Made by a program: the position numbers and the translations under genes. This document shows, one piece after another, positions 7,079 through 16,074 of a stretch of DNA of 42,168 bases; position 1 is the first letter of the stretch; each line of letters begins with the position of its first letter. The stretch is from an uncultured Bacilli bacterium. GTDB lineage: Bacteria; Bacillota_I; Bacilli_A; RF39; UBA660. The notes under the pieces are model-generated. The model searched no databases. It saw only the letters and a program-made list of their open reading frames with translations, and was not told the origin of the DNA. The DNA lies in assembly GCA_944332635.1 (NCBI GenBank), contig CALVKI010000064.1:1-42168 (forward strand), in the 5' to 3' direction.

Positions 7079-8304
7079 CGTTTTTTGAGGAGTTACAATG
7101 GAGAGGATTAATTAAAGATATTTCTAATCCAGAATTAGAAGAAAAATTAAACCACGGAGGCTTAAAATTTTATGTAGGTGCGGATCCTACTGCTGAAAGC
7201 TTGCATATTGGCCAATTTCCTACTTTTTTAATGGTGGAGAGATTAAAAAGAGCTGGGCATCAACCTTTTATTTTGGTTGGTGGAGCTACAGGACGAGTAG
7301 GTGATCCTAGAGGTACAGGTGAACGTGAGAAAGCTGAAATTTCTGTAATTGAGCATAACTATGATAAGATAAAAGTGCAAATGAAAAAATTGTTTGGAGA
7401 AGAAGTTCAATTGGTTAATAATTTTGATTGGTTCAAAGATATGAATTATATTGACTTTTTACGTGATGTTGGAAAGTATATTAATGTTTCTTATATGATT
7501 AATAAGGATTTAGTTAAGAGACAATTAGATGTTGGTATTAGTTATGCTGAATTTTCATATATGTTAATACAAGGATATGATTTTAAAGAACTTCACGATA
7601 AGTATGGTGTGAGTTTACAATTTGGTGGTTCTGATCAATGGGGAAATTTAACTACTGGTATTGAACTTATTAGAAAGTTAGAAAATGAAGAAGTATATGC
7701 TTTTTCTATGCCACTTACTTTAGATTCTACAGGTAAGAAATTAGGTAAAAGCTATGGTAATGCTTTATGGTTAGATGAAGAAAAAACTTCTAGTTATGAA
7801 ATGTATCAGTATCTACTTAATTTTGAAGATTCCATGATGGAAGAATATTTAAAAAGATTTACTTTTTTATCTAAAGAAGAAATTGATGATATTATGAAGC
7901 AACAAGAAGCTAGTCCAGAAAAACGAATTGCTCAAAAAGCACTTGCAAAGGAAGTACTTGATTTTATTCATGGTGATGGTGCTTATGAAAATGCGGTTAG
8001 GATTAGTGAATGTTTATTTAGTGGAAATATTCGGGATTTAACTGCTAATCAAATTGTTGTTGCATTTAAAGGAATTGAACCATTTTATGTACAAGAGGGA
8101 AATTTAGTTGATTTTCTCGTTCAATTCGGAATCTGTTCTAGCAAGAGAGAAGCACGTGAATTTATTACTAATGGTTCTATTAGTATTAATGGTGAAAAAG
8201 TAACGGATTTAAATTTCTTTGTTACTAAAGATAATGCTATAGAAAAAAAATATGTTATTATAAGAAGAGGAAAGAAAAAATATTTTATTGGTCAGTTTGA
8301 GTAA
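7075..8304 (+). CDS. tyrS: Tyrosyl-tRNA synthetase
   Basis: Charges tRNA-Tyr with tyrosine using ATP. The 409-residue class I synthetase has the HIGH variant HIGQ at residues 44-47 and the KMSKS variant KLGKS at 222-226, the tyrosine-pocket region YAEFSYMLIQGYDF and GGSDQWGN, and a C-terminal S4 RNA-binding domain (about 340-405, SSKREAREFITNGSISING). Length is typical of bacterial TyrRS. It is translationally coupled to the CYTH gene through an ATGA overlap and lies under the Tyr T-box, which gives feedback control by uncharged tRNA-Tyr. Confidence 0.97.
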   Translation: MTFFEELQWRGLIKDISNPELEEKLNHGGLKFYVGADPTAESLHIGQFPTFLMVERLKRAGHQPFILVGGATGRVGDPRGTGEREKAEISVIEHNYDKIKVQMKKLFGEEVQLVNNFDWFKDMNYIDFLRDVGKYINVSYMINKDLVKRQLDVGISYAEFSYMLIQGYDFKELHDKYGVSLQFGGSDQWGNLTTGIELIRKLENEEVYAFSMPLTLDSTGKKLGKSYGNALWLDEEKTSSYEMYQYLLNFEDSMMEEYLKRFTFLSKEEIDDIMKQQEASPEKRIAQKALAKEVLDFIHGDGAYENAVRISECLFSGNIRDLTANQIVVAFKGIEPFYVQEGNLVDFLVQFGICSSKREAREFITNGSISINGEKVTDLNFFVTKDNAIEKKYVIIRRGKKKYFIGQFE

Positions 8305-8354
8305 GCAACAGTAAAATTTTCTTTTTATTAAAATTAGATTGAGAGGTAAAGTAG

Positions 8355-8888
8355 ATGAAAATTACTTTGGTTCGTCATGGACAGACAGATTCAAATTATA
8401 ACAATGTACTTCAGGGTAGAACTAATAATCAATTAAATGATATTGGACGTATGCAATGTCAACAACTGCGAAAACAACTTAAAAATATTAATTTTTCTTT
8501 TTGTTATATGTCCCCATTGATTCGAACTGTTGAGACTGCTTTTATTTTGGTTGGTGATTATGTGGAAACTTTTCCAGATGTTCGTTTAATTGAACGGGAT
8601 ATGGGCTTTTTAGAAGGAAAATCAAGAGAAGAGTATGATGTTAAAAAATATTGGGATTATGATTTGAATTGTTCTGATTATGGTGTAGAATCTATTCAAG
8701 ATTTATTTACTCGTTGTCAAAATTTCTTAGATTACGTTGTTAAAAAGCATTCTGAAGAGCATATTTTAGTTGTTTCTCATGGAGCAATAATTCGTGCAAT
8801 GCATCATTTGTTACATCATAATGATTTATATGCTAATTTATTAGATGTTGATATTAGCAATTGTTATTGTGAAACTATTGAACTATAA
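8355..8888 (+). CDS. Histidine phosphatase family protein (phosphoglycerate-mutase-like)
   Basis: A 177-residue member of the histidine phosphatase superfamily. The phospho-accepting RHGQT lies at residues 7-11, followed by the family's LQGRTNNQLND, a PLIRTVETA arginine motif, an acid/base Glu in ERDMGFLEGK, and the second catalytic His in VVSHG (His142). The short length fits the broad-specificity phosphatase (PhoE/CobC-like) branch better than true phosphoglycerate mutases, which are near 230-250 residues. The substrate is unknown. RBS GAGAGG precedes ATG. It has a 50-base gap after tyrS with no clear terminator, so it may be read through from tyrS. Confidence 0.88.
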   Translation: MKITLVRHGQTDSNYNNVLQGRTNNQLNDIGRMQCQQLRKQLKNINFSFCYMSPLIRTVETAFILVGDYVETFPDVRLIERDMGFLEGKSREEYDVKKYWDYDLNCSDYGVESIQDLFTRCQNFLDYVVKKHSEEHILVVSHGAIIRAMHHLLHHNDLYANLLDVDISNCYCETIEL

Positions 8889-9123
8889 GTAATAAAAGTG
8901 AAAATAAAAATAGAATACTATAATAGTAAATGATTATATTTTTAATGAATTATATCAAATTAGTTGTTAGTTGATGAAATTAGTATATTTAAAAATATTA
9001 ATATTTATAGTTTAATAAGGATAAAATTATTATAATTTTAGTTAAGATAAAGGGATAAATCATATTATTAAAATATATTCTTTCATATTAGTTTAACAAA
9101 GTATTTTGATAAGGATTTAATTT

Positions 9124-9162
9124 AAAAAATACGTTCATAGTTATACCATGAACGTATTTTTT
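9124..9162 (-). terminator. Strong bidirectional terminator between the phosphatase gene and rpsD
   Basis: A perfect 15-bp stem (AAAAAATACGTTCAT, 9124-9138, with 9148-9162) and a 9-base loop. It has a T-run on either strand. It lies 20 bases past the rpsD stop and can also stop rightward transcription. The remaining sequence from 8889 to 9123 is AT-rich and shows nothing I can assign. Confidence 0.88.
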
Positions 9163-9182
9163 AATATTATGAATTAATCATT

Positions 9183-9785
9183 TTATTTATTGTAGAATTC
9201 AACAATTAATGCTTCATTAATATCAGCATTAAGTTCATTTCTTTCAGGAAGTCTAACATATGTTCCTTCCATCTTTCCTTCATCATAAGATATGAAATCA
9301 ACGCGCTTAGATACTTTTGCTAAACTATCAGCAACAATTTTTAAGTCTTTATGGTCTTCTTTGATAGAAATGACATCTCCAATTTTAACTTGATATGATG
9401 GAATGTCTACTTTTTTACCATTTACTGTAATGTGTCCATGATTTACTAATTGTCTAGCACCACGACGAGTAGTAGAAAATCCAATTCTATATACTAAGTT
9501 GTCTAGACGGGATTCTAGCATTCTTAAGAAATTAGTACCTGTAACACCTTTAAGTTTAGAGGCTTTATCAAATGTATTTCTGAATTGTCTTTCATTTACT
9601 CCATACATGAAGCGTACTTTTTGTTTTTCTTTTAATTGAGTTCCATAGTCTGATAATTTTCCCTTATGAGTATTTCCATGTTGTCCAGGTCCATATGGGC
9701 GACGTGCTAATTCTTTTCCGTTTTCATTAATAGAAAATCCTACACGACGTGCTTGTTTATAACTTGGTCCAGTATATCTTGACAT
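9183..9785 (-). CDS. rpsD: 30S ribosomal protein S4
   Basis: A primary 16S rRNA-binding protein that nucleates 30S assembly and often represses its own synthesis. The 200-residue product begins [14 protein letters not shown] and has [20 protein letters not shown] and the S4 domain (about 90-155: [26 protein letters not shown]). Length matches Bacillus S4. It is a stand-alone gene on the minus strand with AAGGAG before ATG, its own consensus promoter and a roughly 150-base leader. The position opposite tyrS and next to ezrA resembles the Bacillus arrangement. Confidence 0.98.
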   Translation of the reverse strand: MSRYTGPSYKQARRVGFSINENGKELARRPYGPGQHGNTHKGKLSDYGTQLKEKQKVRFMYGVNERQFRNTFDKASKLKGVTGTNFLRMLESRLDNLVYRIGFSTTRRGARQLVNHGHITVNGKKVDIPSYQVKIGDVISIKEDHKDLKIVADSLAKVSKRVDFISYDEGKMEGTYVRLPERNELNADINEALIVEFYNK

Positions 9786-9935
9786 AATTTTTCTCCTTTC
9801 TATAGATTACATTCATTGAAATGATTTAGCCATATCTTAGGGAGTTTTTTTCTCTTTCGCGTAAACAGCTGTAGTTACTTGATTTTTTTAAAACACTTTA
9901 AAATATTCTAAATCTGCTGTTTCAAGTGAATTGCA
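9786..9935 (-). promoter_or_regulatory. rpsD leader, probable S4 autoregulatory RNA
   Basis: About 150 bases separate the predicted transcript start (near 9935) from the rpsD start, far longer than needed. The stretch has short complementary segments, including CAGCTG and GUUUACGCGAAAGAG-like sequence followed by ACUCCCUAAG. Firmicute rpsD genes are known to carry S4-binding leaders. I infer the same here from position and length; I have not folded it. Confidence 0.5.
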
Positions 9936-9941
9936 TTTATA

Positions 9942-9970
9942 ATTATATGATAAATAACTTGATATGTCAA
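9942..9970 (-). promoter_or_regulatory. Consensus sigma-A promoter of rpsD
   Basis: On the minus strand TTGACA (9970-9965), a 17-base spacer, and TATAAT (9947-9942): perfect hexamers with optimal spacing, as expected for a ribosomal protein gene. Confidence 0.93.
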
Positions 9971-10107
9971 TCTTTTGGCTTTCTTTCGAAGAAAAAAGCA
10001 AACTTTTTTTCAAAGAAATTTATTTTTTTTCTTTGTATTTTGTTAAAATAGTAGAAATTTGTCGCTATTTTATGTTAAAATATAGATGAATGATAAGGTG
10101 GTGGAGT

Positions 10108-11820
10108 ATGCAAGGACAGTATTTAGTTGTTGGATCATATTTAGGTATTTGTGTTATTATTGTTATTGTTGTTCTTCACTTTATTAGAAAAAGCATTGCT
10201 AATAAATATCGTCAAAAGATTCATGAATTAGAAGTGACTAAAAATATAGTGGCTAGTACGCCTGTTTCTTTGGAATTATCTAAAGTTGAACCAATTATTA
10301 AAAATGATAAAATGGAAGAGAAGTATAATGATTGGCAGGAGAGATTTGATGAAATTCGTGAATGTAGATTATCGCAAATTGATGATATGCTTATTGATTT
10401 AGATGTTTATATTGATAGGAAGAATTATAAAAATTGTATTTATCGTTTAGCAAAAACAGAATTAGAAATTTATAAAGTACGTGAATCAGCAGATTCTTTA
10501 TTGGATGAAATTAAAGAAATAACATTGAGTGAAGAAAAATATCGTGCTATTGTTATTAAATTGAAGACTAGATATCGGGAGCTTAATAAAGAATTTCAAG
10601 ATCATCGTCAAATGTATGATGAAATGCAAGATGCTGTTGAACTACAACTTGAAAATATTGAGCGTAGATTTTTAGATTTTGAGAAAGTGATGGAAAAAAA
10701 TCAGTATAGTGAAGTTGTTCATATAGTGAAAGCTTTAGATACTATGATAGAACATATGGGTATTGTTGTTAATGAAGTTCCTGATTTGTTGTTAATGGCA
10801 AAACAGGTTATTCCAAATCGTATGAAAGAAGTTTGTGAGCTTAACGATGATATGGTTAAACAAGGGTATCCTTTAGATTATTTAAATGTTCATTATAATT
10901 TAGAAGAGTCTGAAAAAAATATTAATCATATTTTGGATAAAATACGCGTTTTAGATTTGGAAGATTGTATGTTTGAATTGAAAACTATGCTTGATTATTA
11001 TGATTCTTTGTTTGTAGATTTTGAAAAAGAAAGGCTTTCACGTAAAGTTTATGTAGAAATGGAGATGGATCTTTCTAAGAAATTAGAAAAAACAAATAAG
11101 ATAGTACGTGAAGTTTATAATCAGTTAGATGATATAAAGAGTATGTATGATCTAAATGATCAAGATGTGGAAACTATTCATGTTGTCAATAAAACGCTTG
11201 TAATAATCAATGATGATTATAGAAAAATGATGGCTAAGGTAGAAGCTAAATCATCACCATATTCTATGTTACAGCATGAAGTAGAAGAACTTACAATTCG
11301 TTTAAAGAACATGGAAGATGATTTAGATCAAGCTTTAAAATCTTTGGGTAATATGTATGACGATGAAGTAAGAGCAAGAGAACAGTTAGATGAGATTGAA
11401 TCTTTTTTGAAACAGAGCAAAGAAAAAATGCGAGATTATAAACTTCCTATTATTACAAGTAATTATTTTATTCAGTTATCAGAAGCAAATGAGGCGATTG
11501 AGGAAGTAATTAAAGAATTAGAAAGAAAGCCTATTGTTATAAAAACTTTAAATACTAGGGTTGATACAGCAAGGGATTTGGTTTTAAAACTATATAATAC
11601 GACTAATGAAATGATTAAAACTGCACAATTAGCTGAAATGGCAATTGTTTTTGGTAATAGATATCGTTTTTCTTATGATGATGTTGATGTTGGTCTTGAT
11701 GATGCAGAAAAGTTATTCTTTAAAGGCGAATATAAGAAGGCTTTAGATGTTTCTATTAAAACAGTTTCTTTAGTTGATGAAAATATATATAGGAAGTTGT
11801 TGGATGTATATGACAAATAA
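10108..11820 (+). CDS. ezrA: Septation ring formation regulator EzrA
   Basis: EzrA is a membrane-anchored regulator of the FtsZ ring in low-GC Gram-positives. The 570-residue protein has one N-terminal membrane segment (about residues 6-26, VVGSYLGICVIIVIVVLHFI) followed by basic residues and then about 540 residues of coiled coil arranged as spectrin-like repeats. It ends in a YRFSYDDVDVGLDDAEKLFFKGEYKKALD segment typical of the EzrA C-terminus. Length fits the family (Bacillus about 560). I chose ATG 10108 because GGTGG lies just before it; the upstream in-frame ATG at 10090 has no ribosome site. Neighbours rpsD and thiI match Bacillus order. Confidence 0.93.
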   Translation: MQGQYLVVGSYLGICVIIVIVVLHFIRKSIANKYRQKIHELEVTKNIVASTPVSLELSKVEPIIKNDKMEEKYNDWQERFDEIRECRLSQIDDMLIDLDVYIDRKNYKNCIYRLAKTELEIYKVRESADSLLDEIKEITLSEEKYRAIVIKLKTRYRELNKEFQDHRQMYDEMQDAVELQLENIERRFLDFEKVMEKNQYSEVVHIVKALDTMIEHMGIVVNEVPDLLLMAKQVIPNRMKEVCELNDDMVKQGYPLDYLNVHYNLEESEKNINHILDKIRVLDLEDCMFELKTMLDYYDSLFVDFEKERLSRKVYVEMEMDLSKKLEKTNKIVREVYNQLDDIKSMYDLNDQDVETIHVVNKTLVIINDDYRKMMAKVEAKSSPYSMLQHEVEELTIRLKNMEDDLDQALKSLGNMYDDEVRAREQLDEIESFLKQSKEKMRDYKLPIITSNYFIQLSEANEAIEEVIKELERKPIVIKTLNTRVDTARDLVLKLYNTTNEMIKTAQLAEMAIVFGNRYRFSYDDVDVGLDDAEKLFFKGEYKKALDVSIKTVSLVDENIYRKLLDVYDK

Positions 11821-12430
11821 GAAAAATCGTGGATTTGGTGCTTATGAAATACTTACAGTATTTGTAATGTTACTTATTATTGTGGTGGTAATGTTAGCTC
11901 GGGTTTTTAAAACAGATTATAATGAGAAATATGCGGTTATGGAAAATAATGCTAGAATGTTTGCATTAACTGCTACTAATTTGTATATAGAAGAAGAAAT
12001 ACCAAAAGTTTATTATTTACAAATGATTATGGATAAGAAGCTTCTTTCTAATATAAAAAATCCTTTTAAGGGAAAAAAATATTGTGATGCATTTACATCT
12101 AAGGTTGAAATAGAAAATGATAAGAAGTATGTTTCTTTAGAGTGTGGCAATTATTTGATTTATAAACAAAATTATTTAGATAAATCGTATAACATCTATC
12201 AAGTGGGAAAGTGGTCTTCAAAAAAAATAGATGGTGAAATACAGTCAGAAATATTTTATAACTATATGAAAGATGGAAAAAAAGTTTTTTCTGATAATTT
12301 AGATGCTAGTATATTTTTATATCAATTTAATAAATTAAATGGTACTGATTATGAAGATATTAAAGAAATACCAAAACAATATGAAATTTTAAAAGAAAAA
12401 AAATATCGTTACTTGAAAAAAATAAGATAA
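11804..12430 (+). CDS. Prepilin-like protein with class III signal
   Basis: A protein of about 208 residues with the N-terminus KKNRGFGAYEILTVFVML: a basic leader, Gly at -1, Phe at +1 and Glu at +5, then a continuous hydrophobic helix (about residues 15-35). That is the prepilin peptidase (PilD/ComC) recognition pattern. The globular part has YYLQMIMDKKLLSNIKNPF and two Cys (KKYCDAF and LECGNY), as in several Gram-positive pseudopilins. ATG 11804 has AGGAAG at 7 bases; ATG 11810 is an alternative. It overlaps the end of ezrA by 17 bases, so it is translated with it. No other pilus gene is in the window. Confidence 0.68.
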   Translation: MYMTNKKNRGFGAYEILTVFVMLLIIVVVMLARVFKTDYNEKYAVMENNARMFALTATNLYIEEEIPKVYYLQMIMDKKLLSNIKNPFKGKKYCDAFTSKVEIENDKKYVSLECGNYLIYKQNYLDKSYNIYQVGKWSSKKIDGEIQSEIFYNYMKDGKKVFSDNLDASIFLYQFNKLNGTDYEDIKEIPKQYEILKEKKYRYLKKIR

Positions 12431-12496
12431 TGAAGAGGAAAGTATTTTCTTCTTTTTCCTTTTATGATAGAATACGAAAAGAAATTGAGGTGGCAA

Positions 12497-13681
12497 ATGA
12501 AACGAATAATTTTAATTAAGTACGGAGAACTTAGTACGAAAAAAGGAAATAAAAATTTTTTTATTAATACTCTTTATGAAAATGTAAAAAATAAATTAAA
12601 ACAGTTTGATGTTTCTATTTTTAAAGACCGCAGTCGTATGTATATTGAATTTCATGATTCTGATTTAGAAGAGATTAAGATTAAATTGGATTGTGTGTTT
12701 GGTATTCATATGTATCATATTGCTTATATTGTTGATACTAGTATTGAATCGATTAAAAAATTATTAGTTGAGTTGATTAGAGATTTATCTTTTAAAACTT
12801 TTAAAGTAGAAACGAAGAGAAGTGATAAATCCTTTTCTATACATAGTCAAGATATGAATCATATTCTTGGTAGTGTAGTTTTAAAAAATAAGGTTGGAGT
12901 TTCTGTTGATGTACATAATCCGGAATTATTTATCAAGTTAGAAATTAGAGAGACATATAGTTATGTTTATTTTAATGCATATCGTGGTGTAGGTGGGTAT
13001 CCTATTGGTACACAACCTAAAGGATTACTAATGTTATCTGGAGGGATTGATTCACCTGTTAGTGGTTACTTGGCTATGAAACGTGGTATTCCTATAGATT
13101 GTGTTTATTTTGAAGCTATTCCACATACTAGTTTAGATGCTAGGAATAAAGTTATTGAACTTTCTAAAAAATTAGCAAAGTATTCAAATAAAGTGCAGTT
13201 ACATATAATTAATTTTACACAAATACAAGAGGAAATTTATAAAAATTGTCATTCTAATTATTGTATTACTATTATGCGTCGCATGATGTATCGTATTATG
13301 GAAAAAATGGCAAATAAATATCATGGTTTTGCTATTATTAATGGCGAGTCAGTAGGACAGGTTGCTTCACAAACTCTTACTAGTATGCGTGTTATAAATG
13401 AGGTAACTTGTATGCCTATATTGAGACCTGTTGCTTGTTTTGATAAGTTGGAGATTATTGACTTAGCTAAAAAAATTGGTACATATGATATTAGTATTTT
13501 ACCATATGAAGATTGTTGTACTGTATTTGTTCCAAAACATCCTGTTATTAATCCATCTTTGGAACAAGCAAAAAAAGAAGAAAAAAAATTTGATTTTATG
13601 TCAATGATCGATAAAGCTTTAGATGAGGTTGTTACTATCGAAATTTTTGATGATCAACAACAATTTTTAGAGTTGCTATAA
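12497..13681 (+). CDS. thiI: tRNA 4-thiouridine synthetase ThiI
   Basis: ThiI adenylates U8 of tRNA for sulfur insertion and can supply sulfur for thiazole synthesis. The 394-residue protein has an N-terminal ferredoxin-like/THUMP region (about 1-165, including HILGSVVLKNKVGVSVDV) and an ATP pyrophosphatase PP-loop SGGIDS at residues 181-186. A conserved EDCCTVFVPKHP follows near residue 335. The C-terminal rhodanese domain of E. coli ThiI is absent, as is usual in Firmicutes. ATG 12497 follows GAGGTGG. In Bacillus the partner desulfurase gene nifZ lies between ezrA and thiI; here it is missing and the pilin-like gene occupies the place. Confidence 0.95.
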   Translation: MKRIILIKYGELSTKKGNKNFFINTLYENVKNKLKQFDVSIFKDRSRMYIEFHDSDLEEIKIKLDCVFGIHMYHIAYIVDTSIESIKKLLVELIRDLSFKTFKVETKRSDKSFSIHSQDMNHILGSVVLKNKVGVSVDVHNPELFIKLEIRETYSYVYFNAYRGVGGYPIGTQPKGLLMLSGGIDSPVSGYLAMKRGIPIDCVYFEAIPHTSLDARNKVIELSKKLAKYSNKVQLHIINFTQIQEEIYKNCHSNYCITIMRRMMYRIMEKMANKYHGFAIINGESVGQVASQTLTSMRVINEVTCMPILRPVACFDKLEIIDLAKKIGTYDISILPYEDCCTVFVPKHPVINPSLEQAKKEEKKFDFMSMIDKALDEVVTIEIFDDQQQFLELL

Positions 13682-13749
13682 ATTTCCAATTAATTTTTGG
13701 TATTAAATTTAAAAAAGTTCACAACCTATGAATGTAGGAGGTGAATGAA

Positions 13750-13962
13750 ATGAACAACACAAAGAATTCTACTATGAAAATGAGAGTTCCTGGTGCTAAA
13801 CAAGCTATTGATAAGATGAAATATGAAATAGCCAACGAATTTGGTGTTAATTTAGGACCAGACGCTACTAGCCGTGCTAATGGTACAGTTGGTGGTGAAA
13901 TTACAAGACGTTTAGTTCAAAACGGAATGAACCAAGTTAGTGGAAGCTATAATAATAAATAG
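13750..13962 (+). CDS. Alpha/beta-type small acid-soluble spore protein
   Basis: A 70-residue protein that coats DNA in the dormant spore and protects it from UV and chemical damage. It carries the two family blocks: [15 protein letters not shown], which includes the GPR germination-protease site around YEIA, and [25 protein letters not shown] 13750 lies 8 bases after AGGAGG; the upstream GTG is inside the ribosome site. Its presence says the organism makes endospores. It is probably expressed in the forespore under sigma-G, but I could not place a convincing sigma-G promoter. Confidence 0.96.
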   Translation: MNNTKNSTMKMRVPGAKQAIDKMKYEIANEFGVNLGPDATSRANGTVGGEITRRLVQNGMNQVSGSYNNK

Positions 13963-13978
13963 TTTATAGTAGCTTACA

Positions 13979-14005
13979 AGATAGGTGATCCAACCTATCT
14001 TTTTA
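13979..14005 (+). terminator. Terminator of the spore protein gene
   Basis: AGATAGGT/ACCTATCT stem (13979-13986 with 13993-14000), 6-base loop, then TTTTTATT. The following stretch to the acetate kinase start at 14393 is AT-rich, with several short ATGATGATGA-type runs, and holds no gene I can support. Confidence 0.85.
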
Positions 14006-14392
14006 TTATGTTTTGTAATAATAATTTAGTTAAATTTTTTGTAGATAAAATCTGCTAAAATGATGATGATTAATATTTAAACTTTTTTCATTTTATGACA
14101 ATAGATATTATTTGCTAACTAAAAATAATCCATCTTAATTTTATAAATGATGATGATATAGATAAGTAGGTGTTTTATGTAAAGCTTTTACTGTATATAA
14201 AGATAAAATATTAATAATCAAATAAGTTTCAAAAATAATTATATTTATAATTATACAAGATGTTAGAGTAATTCGTACATATAGATTTTAAATATAAATT
14301 ATTTTTTTATGTTGAAATTTACTTGTGTTTTTCTTTCTTTTTTTTTCATAAATATGTTATATTATGTGTATGTAAAAGCGAGGAGATATTTT

Positions 14393-15586
14393 ATGAAATT
14401 ATTATCAGTTAATGCAGGTAGTAGCACTTTAAAATTTCGTTTGTATGAGATGCCTGAAGAAAAGTTAATTATGAAAGGACAATATGAACGTATCGGTCTT
14501 GATGGTTCTTGTTATAATTTAAAGATTGGGCAAGAAAAAATTTCTGATTTAGTAGAGTTAAAAGATCATAAGGATGCTGTTTTGTTATTGCTTAATCATT
14601 TGTTAGAATATAAAGTTATTTCTTCTTTGGATGAAATAGGTGCTGTTGGTCATCGTATTGTGCATGGTGGAAATAAGTATTCTAAATCTGTAGAGATTGA
14701 TGCGAGAGTTCTTTTGGAGATTGAGTCTATTTCGTCTCTTGCACCACTTCATAATCCTGCTGCGTTAAAAGGAATTTCTGCATTTATTGAAGCTATTCCT
14801 AATGCTTTAAATGTTGCTTCTTTTGATACAGCTTTTCATCAGACTATGGAGGAAGCAACCTATTTATATCCGGTTCCTTATGAATGGTATGTTAAATACG
14901 ATGTAAGGAAATATGGATTTCATGGTTTAAGTCATAAGTTTATTACTCAACAAATGACTAATGTTTTAGGAAAGATACCAAATTTAATAATTTGTCATAT
15001 TGGCAGTGGTTGTAGTATTACAGCTGTAAAAGAAGGAAAATCTATTGACACTTCTATGGGGTTTACACCTAATGCTGGGATTATGATGGGAACTCGGTCT
15101 GGAGATATTGATTATTCTTTAATTAATTATATTATGCAAAAAGAAGAGCGAAGTTTAGAATGGGTTGAAAAAAAGCTTAATTTTGAAAGTGGGTTACAAG
15201 GCATAGCTGGAATGAGTGATTTACGTGATATTGATCGTGCATATCAAGCTAATGAGCAAAAGGTTGTTTTAGCAATTGATATGTATACAAATAAAATTGT
15301 TGATTATATTGCTAGATTTTATATGAAGCTTGGTGGTAATGTTGATGCAATTTGCTTTACTGCTGGTGGTGGTGAAAATGATCCAATTATTCGTCGAGAA
15401 GTTATGAAAAAACTTGCTCCTCTTGGAATTTTTGTTGATGAGGAGAAAAACGAATTAACTATTGTACGTAAGGGTGTTGAAGGAATAGTTTCTAAAGATA
15501 ATTCATCTATTCCCGTTTATGTTTTAGGAACAGATGAAGAATTAATGATTGCTAGAGATACTTATGAAATATATTGTCAGTTATAA
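14393..15586 (+). CDS. Acetate kinase paralog, divergent active site
   Basis: A 397-residue ASKHA-fold kinase of the acetate kinase family, which interconverts acetyl phosphate plus ADP with acetate plus ATP. Conserved blocks are NAGSSTLKF (7-15), GHRIVHGG, FDTAFHQTM, DTSMGFTPNAGIMMGTRSGD and TDEELMIARDT. Several sites differ from the consensus and from the second copy: HIGSGCS has Ser205 where the family has Asn (HIGNG), HGLSH replaces HGTSH, FTPNAG replaces FTPL, and FTAGGGENDP replaces FTAGVGENS. It may have altered substrate use or rate. ATG 14393 follows GAGGAG. No partner phosphotransacetylase is nearby. Confidence 0.88.
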   Translation: MKLLSVNAGSSTLKFRLYEMPEEKLIMKGQYERIGLDGSCYNLKIGQEKISDLVELKDHKDAVLLLLNHLLEYKVISSLDEIGAVGHRIVHGGNKYSKSVEIDARVLLEIESISSLAPLHNPAALKGISAFIEAIPNALNVASFDTAFHQTMEEATYLYPVPYEWYVKYDVRKYGFHGLSHKFITQQMTNVLGKIPNLIICHIGSGCSITAVKEGKSIDTSMGFTPNAGIMMGTRSGDIDYSLINYIMQKEERSLEWVEKKLNFESGLQGIAGMSDLRDIDRAYQANEQKVVLAIDMYTNKIVDYIARFYMKLGGNVDAICFTAGGGENDPIIRREVMKKLAPLGIFVDEEKNELTIVRKGVEGIVSKDNSSIPVYVLGTDEELMIARDTYEIYCQL

Positions 15587-16018
15587 TTTAAATGATTATT
15601 GTGTATGTTTTATTTTGGTTATAAATAATAATAAAAATTAAACTTTTATTTTATATTTTGTTTTATTAATCAATAAAGTAAAATTTTCTTATGTTATTTT
15701 TATTTGTTATTATGGTTTTGTATTGATAAAAATTGAAATTTATAAAAGTATTATTTAATTACTAGTTTTAGGATTTTATTATTTCAATGTATTATATAAC
15801 TTATGAATTGTAATTATTTGAATATAGATTTTTAATTTTTTAGTATGGGTATAGTGTGTTAGTTTTTATTGTTGTTTATTTTGTATATTTTTACATTAAT
15901 TATTACTCTATTGTTATTGTAGAAAAATTGTTTATAGAAGTTTGACTGTCAATAAAAACTATTAATGGTGATAAATTATTTTTTATTTAAGGATTAGTTT
16001 ACTTTTTCTTCTTTTTCT
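15587..16018 (+). other. Gene-free AT-rich gap between the acetate kinases
   Basis: About 430 bases of T-rich sequence with frequent stops on both strands. I see no convincing ORF with a ribosome site, no strong hairpin with a T-run, and no repeat of note. It could hold a leader or small RNA, but nothing in the sequence supports one. Confidence 0.5.
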
Positions 16019-16046
16019 TTGAAAATTATGTGCTTTGTAGTATAAT
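16019..16046 (+). promoter_or_regulatory. Promoter of ackA and downstream genes
   Basis: TTGAAA and TATAAT with a 16-base spacer, ending 28 bases before the acetate kinase start codon. It probably drives ackA, nrnA, engB and the following unknown gene, which are spaced by 11 bases or less or overlap. Confidence 0.75.
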
Positions 16047-16074
16047 ATTTGTAGGTTATAGAAAGAGGGATGTT

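Noticed and set aside
13690-13735. A possible sigma-G promoter (GGTATT ... CCTATGA) before the spore protein gene.
   Set aside because: The -10 would lie against the ribosome binding site, leaving almost no leader, and it mismatches the consensus at two of seven positions.
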